The notes under the pieces are model-generated. The model was given only the letters and a program-made list of their open reading frames with translations. It was not told the origin of the DNA and did no database searches. DNA of 64,000 nt from Neobacillus sp. FSL H8-0543 (GTDB lineage: Bacteria > Bacillota > Bacilli > Bacillales > Cytobacillaceae). The position numbers were made by a program, and so were the translations under genes. This document shows, one piece after another, positions 25,503-36,769 of the stretch (position 1 is the first letter of the stretch; each line of letters starts with the position of its first letter). The stretch covers positions 2,048,501 to 2,112,500 of the forward strand of contig NZ_CP151943.1 of the NCBI RefSeq assembly GCF_038592905.1, read 5' to 3'.

Positions 25503-27416
25503 ATGAAATACGAACAATTGGCAAAAGACATTATTGAAAATGTCGGCGGTAAAGAAAATGTTAACAGTGTTGTTCATTGTATTACTCGTCTGCGGTTCAA
25601 GTTAAAGGATGAAGGCAAGGCGAATACAGATGTATTAAAAAATATGGATGGCGTCGTCACCGTTATGAAAAGTGGCGGTCAATATCAAGTAGTTATCGGG
25701 AACCATGTACCTGATGTTTATAAAGCTGTTGCAGCAGAAGGTGGATTCCAGTCTTCAAGCCCAGTTGATGCTGAAGATAACAGTAAAAAAGGGAATCTAT
25801 TAAACCGCTTTATAGATATGATTTCCGGTATCTTTACTCCAATACTAGGAGTATTAGTAGCAGCTGGTATGCTTAAAGGATTTACAGCTTTGTTTGTTGC
25901 AATAAAATGGCTCGATCAACAAGGTGGAACGTATCAAATTTTAAATGCAATTGGAGACGGCCTATTCTACTTCTTACCGATTCTATTAGGTTATACGGCT
26001 ATGAAGAAGTTTGGTGGAACTCCATTCTTAGGTGTAGTTATAGCTATGGCTCTTGTTTATCCAGCGCTTGGAGCGATTCCTGGAACACATGAACCACTAT
26101 ACACATTATTTAAGGGAACAATGTTTGAATCTCCTGTGTATATTGAGTTCTTTGGTATTCCAGTGATTCTAATGACATATGCCATGTCTGTTATACCTAT
26201 TATTGTTGCAGCATTTTTTGCAGCAAAATTAGAAAAAGGTTTATCCAAAGTTATACCAGATGTCATAAAAACATTCTTCGTTCCAATGATAACAATGCTA
26301 ATTATCGTTCCTTTAACATTTATTATTATTGGTCCAATTGCAACTTGGGCAAGTCAGTTATTAGGTCAAGCAACTGTTTGGGTATATGATTTAAGTCCTG
26401 TAATTGCGGGGGCATTCCTAGGTGGATTCTGGTTAGTGTTTGTAATGTTCGGGTTACATTGGGGACTTGTTCCAGTTGCAATCAATAACTTTGCAGTTGA
26501 AGGTTTTGACCCAATCTTAGCTTTAATTTTTGTCCATTCATTTGCATTAGCAGCTTCTATTCTAGCTATTTGGATTAAAACAAAGAGCACAAAAATGAAA
26601 TCACTTAGTGCACCAGCATTTATTTCAGCTATCTTTGGTGTAACGGAGCCTGGTATGTACGGAATCGCTTTACCACTTAAGAAACCATTTATTTTCACGC
26701 TTATTTCATCAGCTATCGGTGGTGCATTACTAGGAATATTCGGTACGGTAGGTTATACAATGGCGGGTCTTGGAGTATTCCAGTGGCCAAGCTTTATTCA
26801 TCCTGAGGAAGGATTAAATACAGCATTCTTCGGTTCAATCATTGCTGCTGTAGTTGGGTCAGTCCTAGCTTTTGTATTGACCTACTTCTTCGGTGGAATT
26901 AATAAAAATCAAGAAGACACATCTGTAACAAAAGTAGCTTCAACTAAACAAAACATAAAAGCTGAAACGATCGTTAGTCCGCTAAATGGGGAAGTTAAAA
27001 ACCTAGCTGATATTAATGATGCTGCCTTTGCATCTGGTGCGCTTGGAAAAGGTGTAGCCATTGAACCGACTGAAGGTAAGATGTACGCACCTGTATCTGG
27101 TACGGTTTCAGCGTTATTCCCAACTAATCATGCAATTGGTATTACAACGGATGAAGGTGCAGAAATATTAATTCACATTGGTATGGACACTGTCCAATTA
27201 AATGGAAAATATTTTACCGCTCATACTGCACAAGGTAGTCGAGTAGAAAAAGGACAGTTACTCATAGAATTTGACGTTAAGGCCATTCAAAAAGCAGGGT
27301 TCGCTTTAACAACACCTGTATTAGTAACAAACCATCATAACTATGAGATTACACCAGCATCTGATTCAACGGTTAAGTCTCAAGAGGTATTACTGCAATT
27401 AACAGCTAAACAATAA
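25503..27416 (+). CDS. bglP: PTS beta-glucoside transporter, EIIBCA
   Basis: A 637-residue PTS permease that imports and phosphorylates aryl-beta-glucosides or cellobiose-like sugars. Domain order B-C-A: IIB (about 1-85) with phospho-Cys26 in VHCITRLRF; IIC (about 100-460) with eight or more membrane segments and GVTEPGMYGI; IIA (about 490-637) with phospho-His near 558 in EILIHIGMDTVQL and the glucose-type CRR fold (VVSPLNGEV). It also inactivates the antiterminator by phosphorylation when substrate is absent. Preceded by promoter/cre and two antitermination modules; followed by the GH1 genes. Confidence 0.95.
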   Translation: MKYEQLAKDIIENVGGKENVNSVVHCITRLRFKLKDEGKANTDVLKNMDGVVTVMKSGGQYQVVIGNHVPDVYKAVAAEGGFQSSSPVDAEDNSKKGNLLNRFIDMISGIFTPILGVLVAAGMLKGFTALFVAIKWLDQQGGTYQILNAIGDGLFYFLPILLGYTAMKKFGGTPFLGVVIAMALVYPALGAIPGTHEPLYTLFKGTMFESPVYIEFFGIPVILMTYAMSVIPIIVAAFFAAKLEKGLSKVIPDVIKTFFVPMITMLIIVPLTFIIIGPIATWASQLLGQATVWVYDLSPVIAGAFLGGFWLVFVMFGLHWGLVPVAINNFAVEGFDPILALIFVHSFALAASILAIWIKTKSTKMKSLSAPAFISAIFGVTEPGMYGIALPLKKPFIFTLISSAIGGALLGIFGTVGYTMAGLGVFQWPSFIHPEEGLNTAFFGSIIAAVVGSVLAFVLTYFFGGINKNQEDTSVTKVASTKQNIKAETIVSPLNGEVKNLADINDAAFASGALGKGVAIEPTEGKMYAPVSGTVSALFPTNHAIGITTDEGAEILIHIGMDTVQLNGKYFTAHTAQGSRVEKGQLLIEFDVKAIQKAGFALTTPVLVTNHHNYEITPASDSTVKSQEVLLQLTAKQ

Positions 27417-27440
27417 GGATGTATTTTGAAAATATAGCTT

Positions 27441-27471
27441 GGCATCCGCTTTGTTAACAAAGGTGGATGCC
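27441..27471 (+). other. Hairpin between bglP and the first GH1 gene
   Basis: GGCATCC.CTTTG / CAAAG.GGATGCC with a TTAA loop and no T-tract. It is probably an mRNA-stabilising or processing hairpin that sets different levels of transporter and hydrolase, rather than a terminator. Confidence 0.5.
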
Positions 27472-27500
27472 TTGGCTTATTCACTATTTAGGAGGAATAA

Positions 27501-28937
<1,437 letters not shown>

Positions 28938-28948
28938 GAAAATTATTG

Positions 28949-30441
<1,493 letters not shown>

Positions 30442-30481
30442 GATCCGTTCAATTTTTGTGGGGAAAATTAGTAATAACATT

Positions 30482-30521
30482 ATAAGTGGCCAAAAAGCAC
30501 GTCCATTGGTCACTTATTTTT
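30482..30521 (+). terminator. Terminator of the beta-glucoside operon
   Basis: ATAAGTGGCCAA / TTGGTCACTTAT stem followed by TTTTT. Confidence 0.75.
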
Positions 30522-30597
30522 AATGTAACAAATGAGTAAGGAGACTATGCAAAATGAAACTCATCTTTTTAGATATTGAGGACGAGGGAACCGTCAT

Positions 30598-30797
30598 CCA
30601 TTGATAAATAAAGAGTTTCTATTAGAAAATGCATCGAAACTTGTCGCCAGATACAGGACAACATATATTCTAACTCATCAGCCAAAACTCAATGAAACAT
30701 GAGAGTCTCCCTGCCTTTTATTCTCCCCGCTTGCCATTATTTTACGATTTGGGTTATAGATGTTGCAATTGGAAATTCACTGGATTGCCTGGCACCA
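30598..30797 (+). repeat. Dispersed AT-rich repeat, copy D (3' part only)
   Basis: Starts abruptly at GATAAATAAAGAGTTTC and continues through GCATCGAAACTTGTC to GGAAATTCACTGGATTGCC and GGCACC. The first 300 bases of the family are missing. Just upstream is a Met-Lys-Leu-Ile-Phe-Leu-Asp start (30554) that looks like the first codons of a HAD-type hydrolase, cut off at the repeat. Confidence 0.7.
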
Positions 30798-30799
30798 TA

Positions 30800-31613
30800 G
30801 TCCGCTAAAAATAAGACAAAAAAAAGGGTAACCAGAAAAATCTTAAAGGATTCCGTTTTCGGGTGCTTTGTTATTAAAAGACACAAGAATTGACGTATGA
30901 ATTGGCATACCTCTTTTTCTTTATTTAACAAGGTTTCTACGAAATTATCTTAACTTTGACATAGCAATTGACCATCAATATTATGATGGTCAATAAGTAT
31001 TGTACAATTAAAAAGAGGGTAAAAACCTCTGTCATTTGCAGTACCGTTTTGAGTACCAATTTTAACGACTTTTATATGCTGGTCGATAACAAGCTGCTGA
31101 TTCCTGCATCTAAAATCAAGAGGGTTCGCTCTTATCGGTTTGGGGATGAGGTTAAGCATCCGATCTGATAAATAGACGGAATAATTTCGCTTATTCAATA
31201 GATAGGATCGAAATTAGCTTAAATAGACGGAGAGATTCCGCCTATTAACTCAAAAAACGTGAAAATGGGGGATTTTGCTTTGAATAACCGGAAAACCTCC
31301 CCTTATATACCCCGAAACGAGCTCCATTCTGCATCTAACCGGAAAATCTCCGCTTATCTTACTTTTACTGGATACTGATAGAGATAAGACATCTTAAAAG
31401 GGAGTGAGTTTTATCTCAAAAATCCAAGAGAACATCATTTTGAAGCATTACAGTGAACGGTACCACAAGTAAGTGGAGTATATTTCTATAAATAAGGTTT
31501 TTGTATTCCTAATAAAGAAACTCGCCAATTATGAACGGAACCTGTTTTTAGGACCATAGTATTTACAAACGTTGATTTGTTTGTAAAGGGCCAATGCCTA
31601 TTGGCTCTTTCAG
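30800..31613. other. Gene-poor stretch with a diverged TTCCG-rich repeat
   Basis: No supportable gene. From about 31150 to 31365 the motifs AGACGGAGAGATTCCGCC, CCGGAAAACCTCCCC and CCGGAAAATCTCCGC recur, a diverged relative of the 215-bp element. A short open stretch at about 31035-31168 (FYMLVDNKLLIPASKIK) may be a gene fragment. A terminator-like hairpin sits at 31585-31610. Confidence 0.5.
31585..31610 (-). terminator. Hairpin after the TPR lipoprotein gene
   Basis: AAAG(G)GCCAAT / ATTGGC(T)CTTT immediately downstream of the minus-strand stop at 31614. Confidence 0.5.
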
Positions 31614-32867
31614 CTAATTGACTTTGATCATAAATAAATTCACATGCTCCTCCTGCTTCGTTTCCTCTACAATTTGTAATCCATTTATCTCTACCAAAGC
31701 GGAGTCCTTGAATTCTTTGTATTGTTGATCCATTATCTCATTTAAAATATCATCAACATCCGTCTTTCCAAGATCCGGATCGGAGGCCCTGATTAGTGCC
31801 ATCTTGATCAACACCTGCTGAGTGGAATTGTCCCAATCTTTTTGGCTCTGTTCCCCATCCGCCGGCATGCTTCCACGAACATACGTTACAAGGCCAACTC
31901 CATCGATTGTGCCGTTCTCATTTAAAAATCCCGACAGCATCATCTCATCGCCAACTTTAAAGGAGAACTCATTCCCATTTCTCATAAAATTGTTATCCAG
32001 GGTTATTCTTTCAAAGTCCTTTCCGAATTTTTCTCTGTATGTGTTATTGGCCGTCTGATAGACTACCTCATAGTGGGAGTTGAAGACTTCAACAAAGGCA
32101 GTCGGATCCATTCCGTTTACAAGGGAATCCACTGTTTGTTCTTCCTCTACCGGAAGAGGTTGGGGATTCAGTTCCCTCCAAAAAATAACGGGATCCTTAT
32201 TTTCTTTATACGAACTAAAGATAATATATTGCTCGTCCAAATTATATATATACCCGTCATCATTTGTTTCATCGGCACTGCCCAATCTTCCATACCACTG
32301 GGTTTCAAAAACATAGTCGTTGGGGGTGATCTTGACATACCTGAGGATATCCGAATAAAAAGTCATGAGTATATCTCCATAAGACATGACAGTCCACTTG
32401 TCATAATCGCCCTCGCTAAACTCTATATCAGGATCCGGTCTGCCTGAAAAATCGGGATCCCCCCATTTATCGATAATCTCATTTTTTGACATTAAGAGGG
32501 TAATCCCATTCATGAAGAACTTTCCGTCTGATTCCTCAAGTTTCAAATTATAAATTTGATCGGTCAGGGTTTCCTTTAACGCCAGTGCCTTTTCCCTGGC
32601 AGCCTTCTGCGCTGCCTTTGCACTTTCTTCCCGTTTAGCTATTCCAGCCTTTGCTTCATTTAATAATGTTTTTGCTTGTTTGTCGCCAGGTTTTATTTCC
32701 AGTGCCATTTTAAATGAATCAATGGCTGCCTCGAATTGGTCCATCCGCATCAGATTACTTCCGTTTCTGATATACTTTTCAAATTCCTTTGACTCATTTG
32801 ATTCTTTGCCGCAGCCCGCTAGCAACAGCAGTAAAACAAGAGTCCATCCAAGCCATTTCCTGATCAT
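31614..32867 (-). CDS. Lipoprotein with TPR segment, unknown function
   Basis: 417 residues. Lipobox LLLAGC with Cys19; a TPR-like pair (about residues 30-70, NLMRMDQFEAAIDSFKMALE and KPGDKQAKTLLNEAK), then an Ala/Lys/Glu-rich helix (about 70-105), a beta-rich middle domain with a conserved-looking WGDPDFSGRPDP, and a C-terminal domain containing SMPADGEQSQKDW. Probably on the outer face of the membrane. ATG start with AAGGGATG about 6 bases upstream. Function unknown; alone on its strand. Confidence 0.8.
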   Translation of the reverse strand: MIRKWLGWTLVLLLLLAGCGKESNESKEFEKYIRNGSNLMRMDQFEAAIDSFKMALEIKPGDKQAKTLLNEAKAGIAKREESAKAAQKAAREKALALKETLTDQIYNLKLEESDGKFFMNGITLLMSKNEIIDKWGDPDFSGRPDPDIEFSEGDYDKWTVMSYGDILMTFYSDILRYVKITPNDYVFETQWYGRLGSADETNDDGYIYNLDEQYIIFSSYKENKDPVIFWRELNPQPLPVEEEQTVDSLVNGMDPTAFVEVFNSHYEVVYQTANNTYREKFGKDFERITLDNNFMRNGNEFSFKVGDEMMLSGFLNENGTIDGVGLVTYVRGSMPADGEQSQKDWDNSTQQVLIKMALIRASDPDLGKTDVDDILNEIMDQQYKEFKDSALVEINGLQIVEETKQEEHVNLFMIKVN

Positions 32868-32886
32868 CGTATCATCCCTTTTTTGA

Positions 32887-33110
32887 AATTGGCCCGATTG
32901 TCATGTGTGCCAAGCCATTTCTAGTAAAATTCCAATATATTCAATATAGTAGAAATTACCTATTTTGTCATAGCATTTTTCTAAAATTGAAAAAGGTGAG
33001 TGCCTGAAATATTCAAGTTTCCAATACAAAACTTGATACTTTGGCTTGTTCTTTTTATGTCCTCAATTACTTATGAAGGGTTCACCACATACTAGCGGTT
33101 AGTCTCATAT
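32887..33110. other. Intergenic, nothing recognised
   Basis: Promoter region of the TPR lipoprotein on its right side; no ORF, RNA or repeat was recognised. Confidence 0.4.
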
Positions 33111-33115
33111 AAACT

Positions 33116-33150
33116 ACGAAAAAAACCTACAGAAATATCCTGTAGGTTTT
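33116..33150 (-). terminator. Intrinsic terminator after the cell-wall-binding remnant
   Basis: AAAACCTACAG / CTGTAGGTTTT stem, followed on the minus strand by TTTTTTT. Confidence 0.75.
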
Positions 33151-33160
33151 ATATAATCTT

Positions 33161-33315
33161 TTATTTAATCCAAGCTCCACTAGGTCCGATGATGTAGCTA
33201 CCTATTTTGGTATTGGCTACCATTTTACTACCACTATAGAAATAGTACCAGGTTCCCCCAATATACTCCCATCCCGTTTGCATGACTCCACCGCTATTTA
33301 GGTAGTACCAGAAGC
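33161..33315 (-). pseudogene. C-terminal fragment of a choline/cell-wall-binding repeat protein
   Basis: The minus strand reads RFWYYLNSGGVMQTGWEYIG, GTWYYFYSGSKMVANTKIG, then IIGPSGAWIK and a stop. These are two CW_binding_1 (glucan/choline-binding) repeats, as found at the C-terminus of autolysins and other surface proteins. The fragment starts abruptly at a short repeat (GGGGTCTGAGCCC) with no start codon, but it keeps its native terminator. Confidence 0.75.
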
Positions 33316-33343
33316 GGGGGTCTGAGCCCAAAATTCATTACCA

Positions 33344-34123
33344 TCAATGATTCTCATTGTATTCCCATGCATCCTCACGAATCTGTGCTTCAATCATTCT
33401 ATCTAACTCCGGATCCTGTCTAGGCGGACTATCAATATACGTAATATCGCTCTCCGGAACTAATCCAAAATAGGATAACCTTTTTCTTTCTTCTTCCAGT
33501 GTCTCGTCTTCCAAAATCATAGACACCTCTACACAGCCTATAGTTGGTATAACACGCTTTACTTTAAATGTGAAAATTTGACCTCTTTTGAAATGCATGG
33601 CAAGCAGTTCTCTCTCATGTGGCTGTACATCCAGGAATTCACCTGTTCTTGGATTTTCCAATCGGACCATTATTGTTCGATATTTTATCCATCGAGCACG
33701 AGGGGCTTCTTTATCGAATGTTTTTAAAACCTTTCCTTGTACAAGCTCCCCCTCATTGTAACGAAGGACTATTCCAGCCCTTTCTCTTTTTTCGGCAAGC
33801 CATAGCTCATTTTTTGAATCCTTCACCTTTAACTTTTCCAGTCTTCCTTTCCGTTTCTTGAGTGATTCATCATCAAGTATCATTGATAGTATGAGACCAT
33901 TTTCTCTTTGCTCATCAAATATATCAATGATTTTCACTTCAAGTATTTGACCTTCATTGATATCAGACAAGGAACACGTCATTTCTGTTTGAGGGACGTA
34001 TCCACTTTTGAGCTTTCCATCAACAAAAAATCCCATGAAAAATCGATCTTCTCTTATAAACTTAACCGTTCCACTAATTATTTTATTGATTTGATAGGGA
34101 TTATCTATTTCTTTATTCATCAT
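33344..34123 (-). CDS. Protein with S1-like OB-fold RNA-binding domains
   Basis: About 260 residues. The first S1-like domain spans roughly residues 8-85 (ISGTVKFIREDRFFMGFFV, SGYVPQTEMT, GQILEVKIIDIFDEQ, LILSMIL); the second, more diverged, about 120-215 (GELVQGKVLKTF, IMVRLENPRTGEFLDV, GQIFTFKVKRVIPTIGCVEVSMIL). Both end in the typical S1 strand LSMIL/VSMIL followed by a charged helix. Presumably binds RNA or single-stranded nucleic acid. ATG at 34123 is chosen for GGGGAGG 9 bases upstream. No partner gene nearby. Confidence 0.65.
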   Translation of the reverse strand: MMNKEIDNPYQINKIISGTVKFIREDRFFMGFFVDGKLKSGYVPQTEMTCSLSDINEGQILEVKIIDIFDEQRENGLILSMILDDESLKKRKGRLEKLKVKDSKNELWLAEKRERAGIVLRYNEGELVQGKVLKTFDKEAPRARWIKYRTIMVRLENPRTGEFLDVQPHERELLAMHFKRGQIFTFKVKRVIPTIGCVEVSMILEDETLEEERKRLSYFGLVPESDITYIDSPPRQDPELDRMIEAQIREDAWEYNENH

Positions 34124-34251
34124 ATTCGGCAACCTCCCCATAACTTGATTTTCACAACTGTCAACTGCACCAAGGCCCTATTCTATATAATTATAATCCT
34201 AATTTGAGTTATCTGGTCAAGCGGGGGACCCCAATGTCTAGACATCTGGTC

Positions 34252-34615
34252 TTATTACAATAATGCCACTCGACAAACTTCTCACCTTGAATTTCATACA
34301 AACCCCTTTATAACAGCAAAAACAGCAAATCCAATCAAACGTTTGATTAGTGGAAATTTCACTAACTAATCGTTTGATTAAATATGGCCAAAACCCTTTA
34401 ATTAAACGAACATTTTCCAGTTTGTTAGAAAAATTCCTGTCGATGATAGGTCTCAGCCTTCGATAAATTTCATCAATATTTATCTATAAGAACTAGTAAC
34501 CTACAATAATCTGCATGTTTTGATATTACACAAACGATTGATTAAAACCAACCCAACCATAGATAAATAAAGAGTTTCTATAAGAAAATGTGTCGAAACT
34601 TGTCACCCCAATACC
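34252..34615 (+). repeat. Dispersed AT-rich repeat, copy E
   Basis: From CTTATTACAATAATGCC and ACTCGACAAACTTCTC through AATCAAACGTTTGATTAG and TAATCGTTTGATTAAATATG to GTGTCGAAACTTGTCACCCC. Beyond that the sequence is homologous to the 3' part of copies A, B, D and G, but here it stays open as a reading frame on the minus strand. Confidence 0.8.
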
Positions 34616-35002
34616 TGACGGGATTTCTTCTAACTCATCACCAAGAGTTCGATGAACCATGGGAATCGCCCTGAATACCCTCTTGCCCCAACGACCCCAA
34701 AACTCTACCATTTCCTTCACATCGTTTTGATGATTCTGTAAGGGATTCTCACGGTCTGGATTACCCCCTCTATCTGGATATAAATCTTGTTGTTGCATGG
34801 ATGTATCGTTATACTCCTCATGTTCCGGATGTATATATGTATCATTTTCTTCTTCTACTGCTTCCTCACCGATAAACATCTCTTCTGGTCCACAAAAAAT
34901 TTCATAGAGGCAGCGAATATCCTGCTTAAGAATGAGTTCCGAAACATATCGAATAAGTGATGGATCCTCGACTTCTTTTAATTCAGAAATAATACAATCC
35001 AT
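34526..35002 (-). pseudogene. Truncated hypothetical protein running into repeat E
   Basis: The minus-strand frame (DCIISELKEVEDPSLIRYV... EEENDTYIHPEHEEY... EFWGRWGKRVFRAIPMVHRT... LGDELEE) has good coding character, but its first codons meet a plus-strand gene fragment head-on at about 35005 with no ribosome site, and its last 30 codons are inside the conserved repeat core (FSYRNSLFIYGW). I do not recognise the family. Probably a 5'-truncated gene whose 3' end is the ancestor of, or was captured by, the repeat. Confidence 0.45.
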
Positions 35003-35009
35003 TACTACT

Positions 35010-35414
35010 ATTGACAAATCTCTAAGAGAATTTGTTTTTAATGATAGTAAACAGGTACCTGATAATTTAAAAGTTTTTTATTGGATTTACCCATATAGCA
35101 GTACAATAATAATTAGAGATGTGGCAATGCTCAAAGTTCGTGGTAATTTTAAGGAAATAGGTATGTTTAGCTTACTAAAATATTTTCCAATAGCGTTTAT
35201 GGTTACAGATTGTGAAAAATATGAAGGATTAAGAGAGCTTACTACTTTTTGTAATAGAGATATCGATGATGAGGTCCAAATACCGATAGACGTTACAGCA
35301 CCACTAAAAGGGTACAATTGGCCAGAAATAGTAGATGATGATAATTTTCTGATGGGAGGAGGTCAATTTTTGGAAGGTGGAATTTTTGCAGTACCCAAGA
35401 ATAAAAAGCAGTAA
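35010..35414 (+). pseudogene. Hypothetical protein, 5'-truncated
   Basis: Open on the plus strand to 35414: REFVFNDSKQVPDNLKVFYW, then TIIIRDVAMLKVRGNFKEIG, LLKYFPIAFMVTD and a C-terminal FLEGGIFAVPKNKKQ. It looks like a genuine protein, but reading upstream goes straight into the antisense of the neighbouring fragment, and no start or ribosome site is seen near the junction. Unknown family. Confidence 0.5.
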
Positions 35415-35460
35415 AAGAAAGGGAACACATTCATTTATATATTTATACAACCGTTGCCAT

Positions 35461-35552
35461 CTTGATCTAAAGTAACGGGTGCGTTACTTGAAGATCTGGC
35501 TGCCATTGCGTTGGCCATTTTTTATTGAACTAAAGGCGCAGTTTAGTTTAAG
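35461..35552 (+). repeat. Cassette-border repeat R1
   Basis: About 90 bp: TCTAAAGTAACGGGTGCG left end, inner TGGCTGCCATTGCGTTGGCCA hairpin, right end TGAACTAAAGGCGCAGTTTAG. The two ends are imperfect inverted repeats of each other. Same orientation as R2-R5. Confidence 0.75.
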
Positions 35553-35560
35553 AAGAATAG

Positions 35561-35606
35561 AAAATAAAGAAGATAATTAGCTTATTATAAACAGATTATC
35601 TTCTTC
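35561..35606 (-). terminator. Terminator of ykkCD
   Basis: GAAGATAAT / ATTATCTTC stem with AAAATAAA on the plus strand (TTTATTTT after the stem on the minus strand). Confidence 0.7.
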
Positions 35607-35627
35607 ATCTAAAATTGAAAAATTCCT

Positions 35628-35942
35628 TTATGAAACGAGTTTTAATCCTATTGCTGCACCTAAAACCATTGCTATAAAAACAACTCTTCTCCAGTCTTTT
35701 GATTCACCATATAACACCATTCCTAATATTGCACCACCAGACGCACCAATCCCTGTCCATATTGCATAAGCTGTCCCCATAGGTAGTGATTTCATCGCAT
35801 AAGCTAGAAATATAAAACTTGCTCCAAATCCTAGAATTAATAGAAGTAATGATTGCCAATTCCTGTCTTTATGCAATTTATTTATCATAACAACACCAAA
35901 CATTTCAAATAGTCCTGCTAAGATTAAAGATATCCACGCCAT
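35628..35942 (-). CDS. ykkD: Guanidinium exporter subunit, SMR family
   Basis: 104 residues, four membrane helices, EmrE fold. The essential Glu of helix 1 is Glu13 (AGLFEMFGVVM); LPMGTAYAIWTGIGASGGA is the helix 3 kink region. It closely matches B. subtilis YkkD and pairs with YkkC as a heterodimer. Its ATG overlaps the ykkC stop (TAATG), so the two subunits are translationally coupled. Expression is through the guanidine-I riboswitch upstream of ykkC. Exports guanidinium in exchange for protons. Confidence 0.93.
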   Translation of the reverse strand: MAWISLILAGLFEMFGVVMINKLHKDRNWQSLLLLILGFGASFIFLAYAMKSLPMGTAYAIWTGIGASGGAILGMVLYGESKDWRRVVFIAMVLGAAIGLKLVS

Positions 35943-36283
35943 TAGGAATCAGCTCCTTCCTGGTTTTTGTCTTTTGTAACTAATTTCAAGCCAATTACTC
36001 CTGCTAATAAAAGTAAAATCAAGAGTACTTTTTCCACTTTAAATGGTTCTCCAAAGAATAGGATTTCTGAAAAGATAGTTCCTGCTGTACCTAGACCAAC
36101 AAAAACTGCATATACAGTTCCCACGGGAAGTTTTCGTCCTGCCATAATCATTACATAGAAGCTGATGATGATAGCAATAACAGTTCCAGCCCAAGTCCAA
36201 AAGTCATCCGCGTGTTTCAATCCAATAACCCAAAATACTTCAAAAAAAGCAGCAACAAATACTTTAATCCAGTCTTTATTCAT
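35942..36283 (-). CDS. ykkC: Guanidinium exporter subunit, SMR family
   Basis: 113 residues, four membrane helices. Helix 1 Glu14 in [34 protein letters not shown] in helix 3, and the characteristic C-terminal [11 protein letters not shown] all match YkkC. ATG preceded by TTGGAGGTATC. It is downstream of a guanidine-I riboswitch, which fixes the role as a guanidinium (Gdx) exporter rather than a general drug pump. Confidence 0.94.
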   Translation of the reverse strand: MNKDWIKVFVAAFFEVFWVIGLKHADDFWTWAGTVIAIIISFYVMIMAGRKLPVGTVYAVFVGLGTAGTIFSEILFFGEPFKVEKVLLILLLLAGVIGLKLVTKDKNQEGADS

Positions 36284-36321
36284 CTAAAAGATACCTCCAA
36301 TTTTATTCTTACCAAAAAAAA

Positions 36322-36446
36322 ACAAAAAAAAGCCTAAGAGATAACTGTTAAACAGTTTCTCCCAGGCTTTTATCCTTCCGTGACACAGCAAAGCTGTGAG
36401 TTTTCTCTCGGACCAGACCAACAATAAGTTACGGAACCCTAGAAAA
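36322..36446 (-). ncRNA. Guanidine-I riboswitch (ykkC leader) with terminator
   Basis: On the minus strand the conserved blocks appear in order: CTAGGGTTCCG, TGGTCTGGTCCGAGAGAAAA, ACGGAAGGATAAAAGCCTGG and GAGA, followed by a terminator whose arms AAGCCTGGGAGAAACTG / CAGTTATCTCTTAGGCTT lead into TTTTTTTT (36322-36372). The 3' aptamer strand overlaps the terminator arm, giving an ON switch: guanidinium binding prevents termination. Confidence 0.93.
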
Positions 36447-36550
36447 CATTTAAATTATACAATTACTTATATTCTACATACATCTCATATTATTTCAAGA
36501 GTTAAATTTTAGCAAAGTCTTTGGTGGTTGATAAGATTGTGAAGGAATGC

Positions 36551-36640
36551 ACTTAAACTAAAGGGAGCGATACTTGAGGAACCAGCTGCCATTTTGGTGG
36601 CTTATCTTATTGTGCTAACGGTGCAGGTTAGTTAATTTAG
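36551..36640 (+). repeat. Cassette-border repeat R2
   Basis: ACTTAAACTAAAGGGAGCG left end, inner CCAGCTGCCATTTTGGTGG hairpin, right end GTGCTAACGGTGCAGGTTAG. The best-preserved copy; preceded by GATTGTGAAGGA as in R4. Confidence 0.75.
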
Positions 36641-36769
36641 AGATAAAAGCCTTATTACAGTAATGGTTATTTTTGGAGTTGTGCAAATAGTGTATGTTAT
36701 TATTTTGGTAAGAAAAATAATTAAATTACTACATTTCAGCGTAATAACATGAAATAAGGTGGTGGAAAA

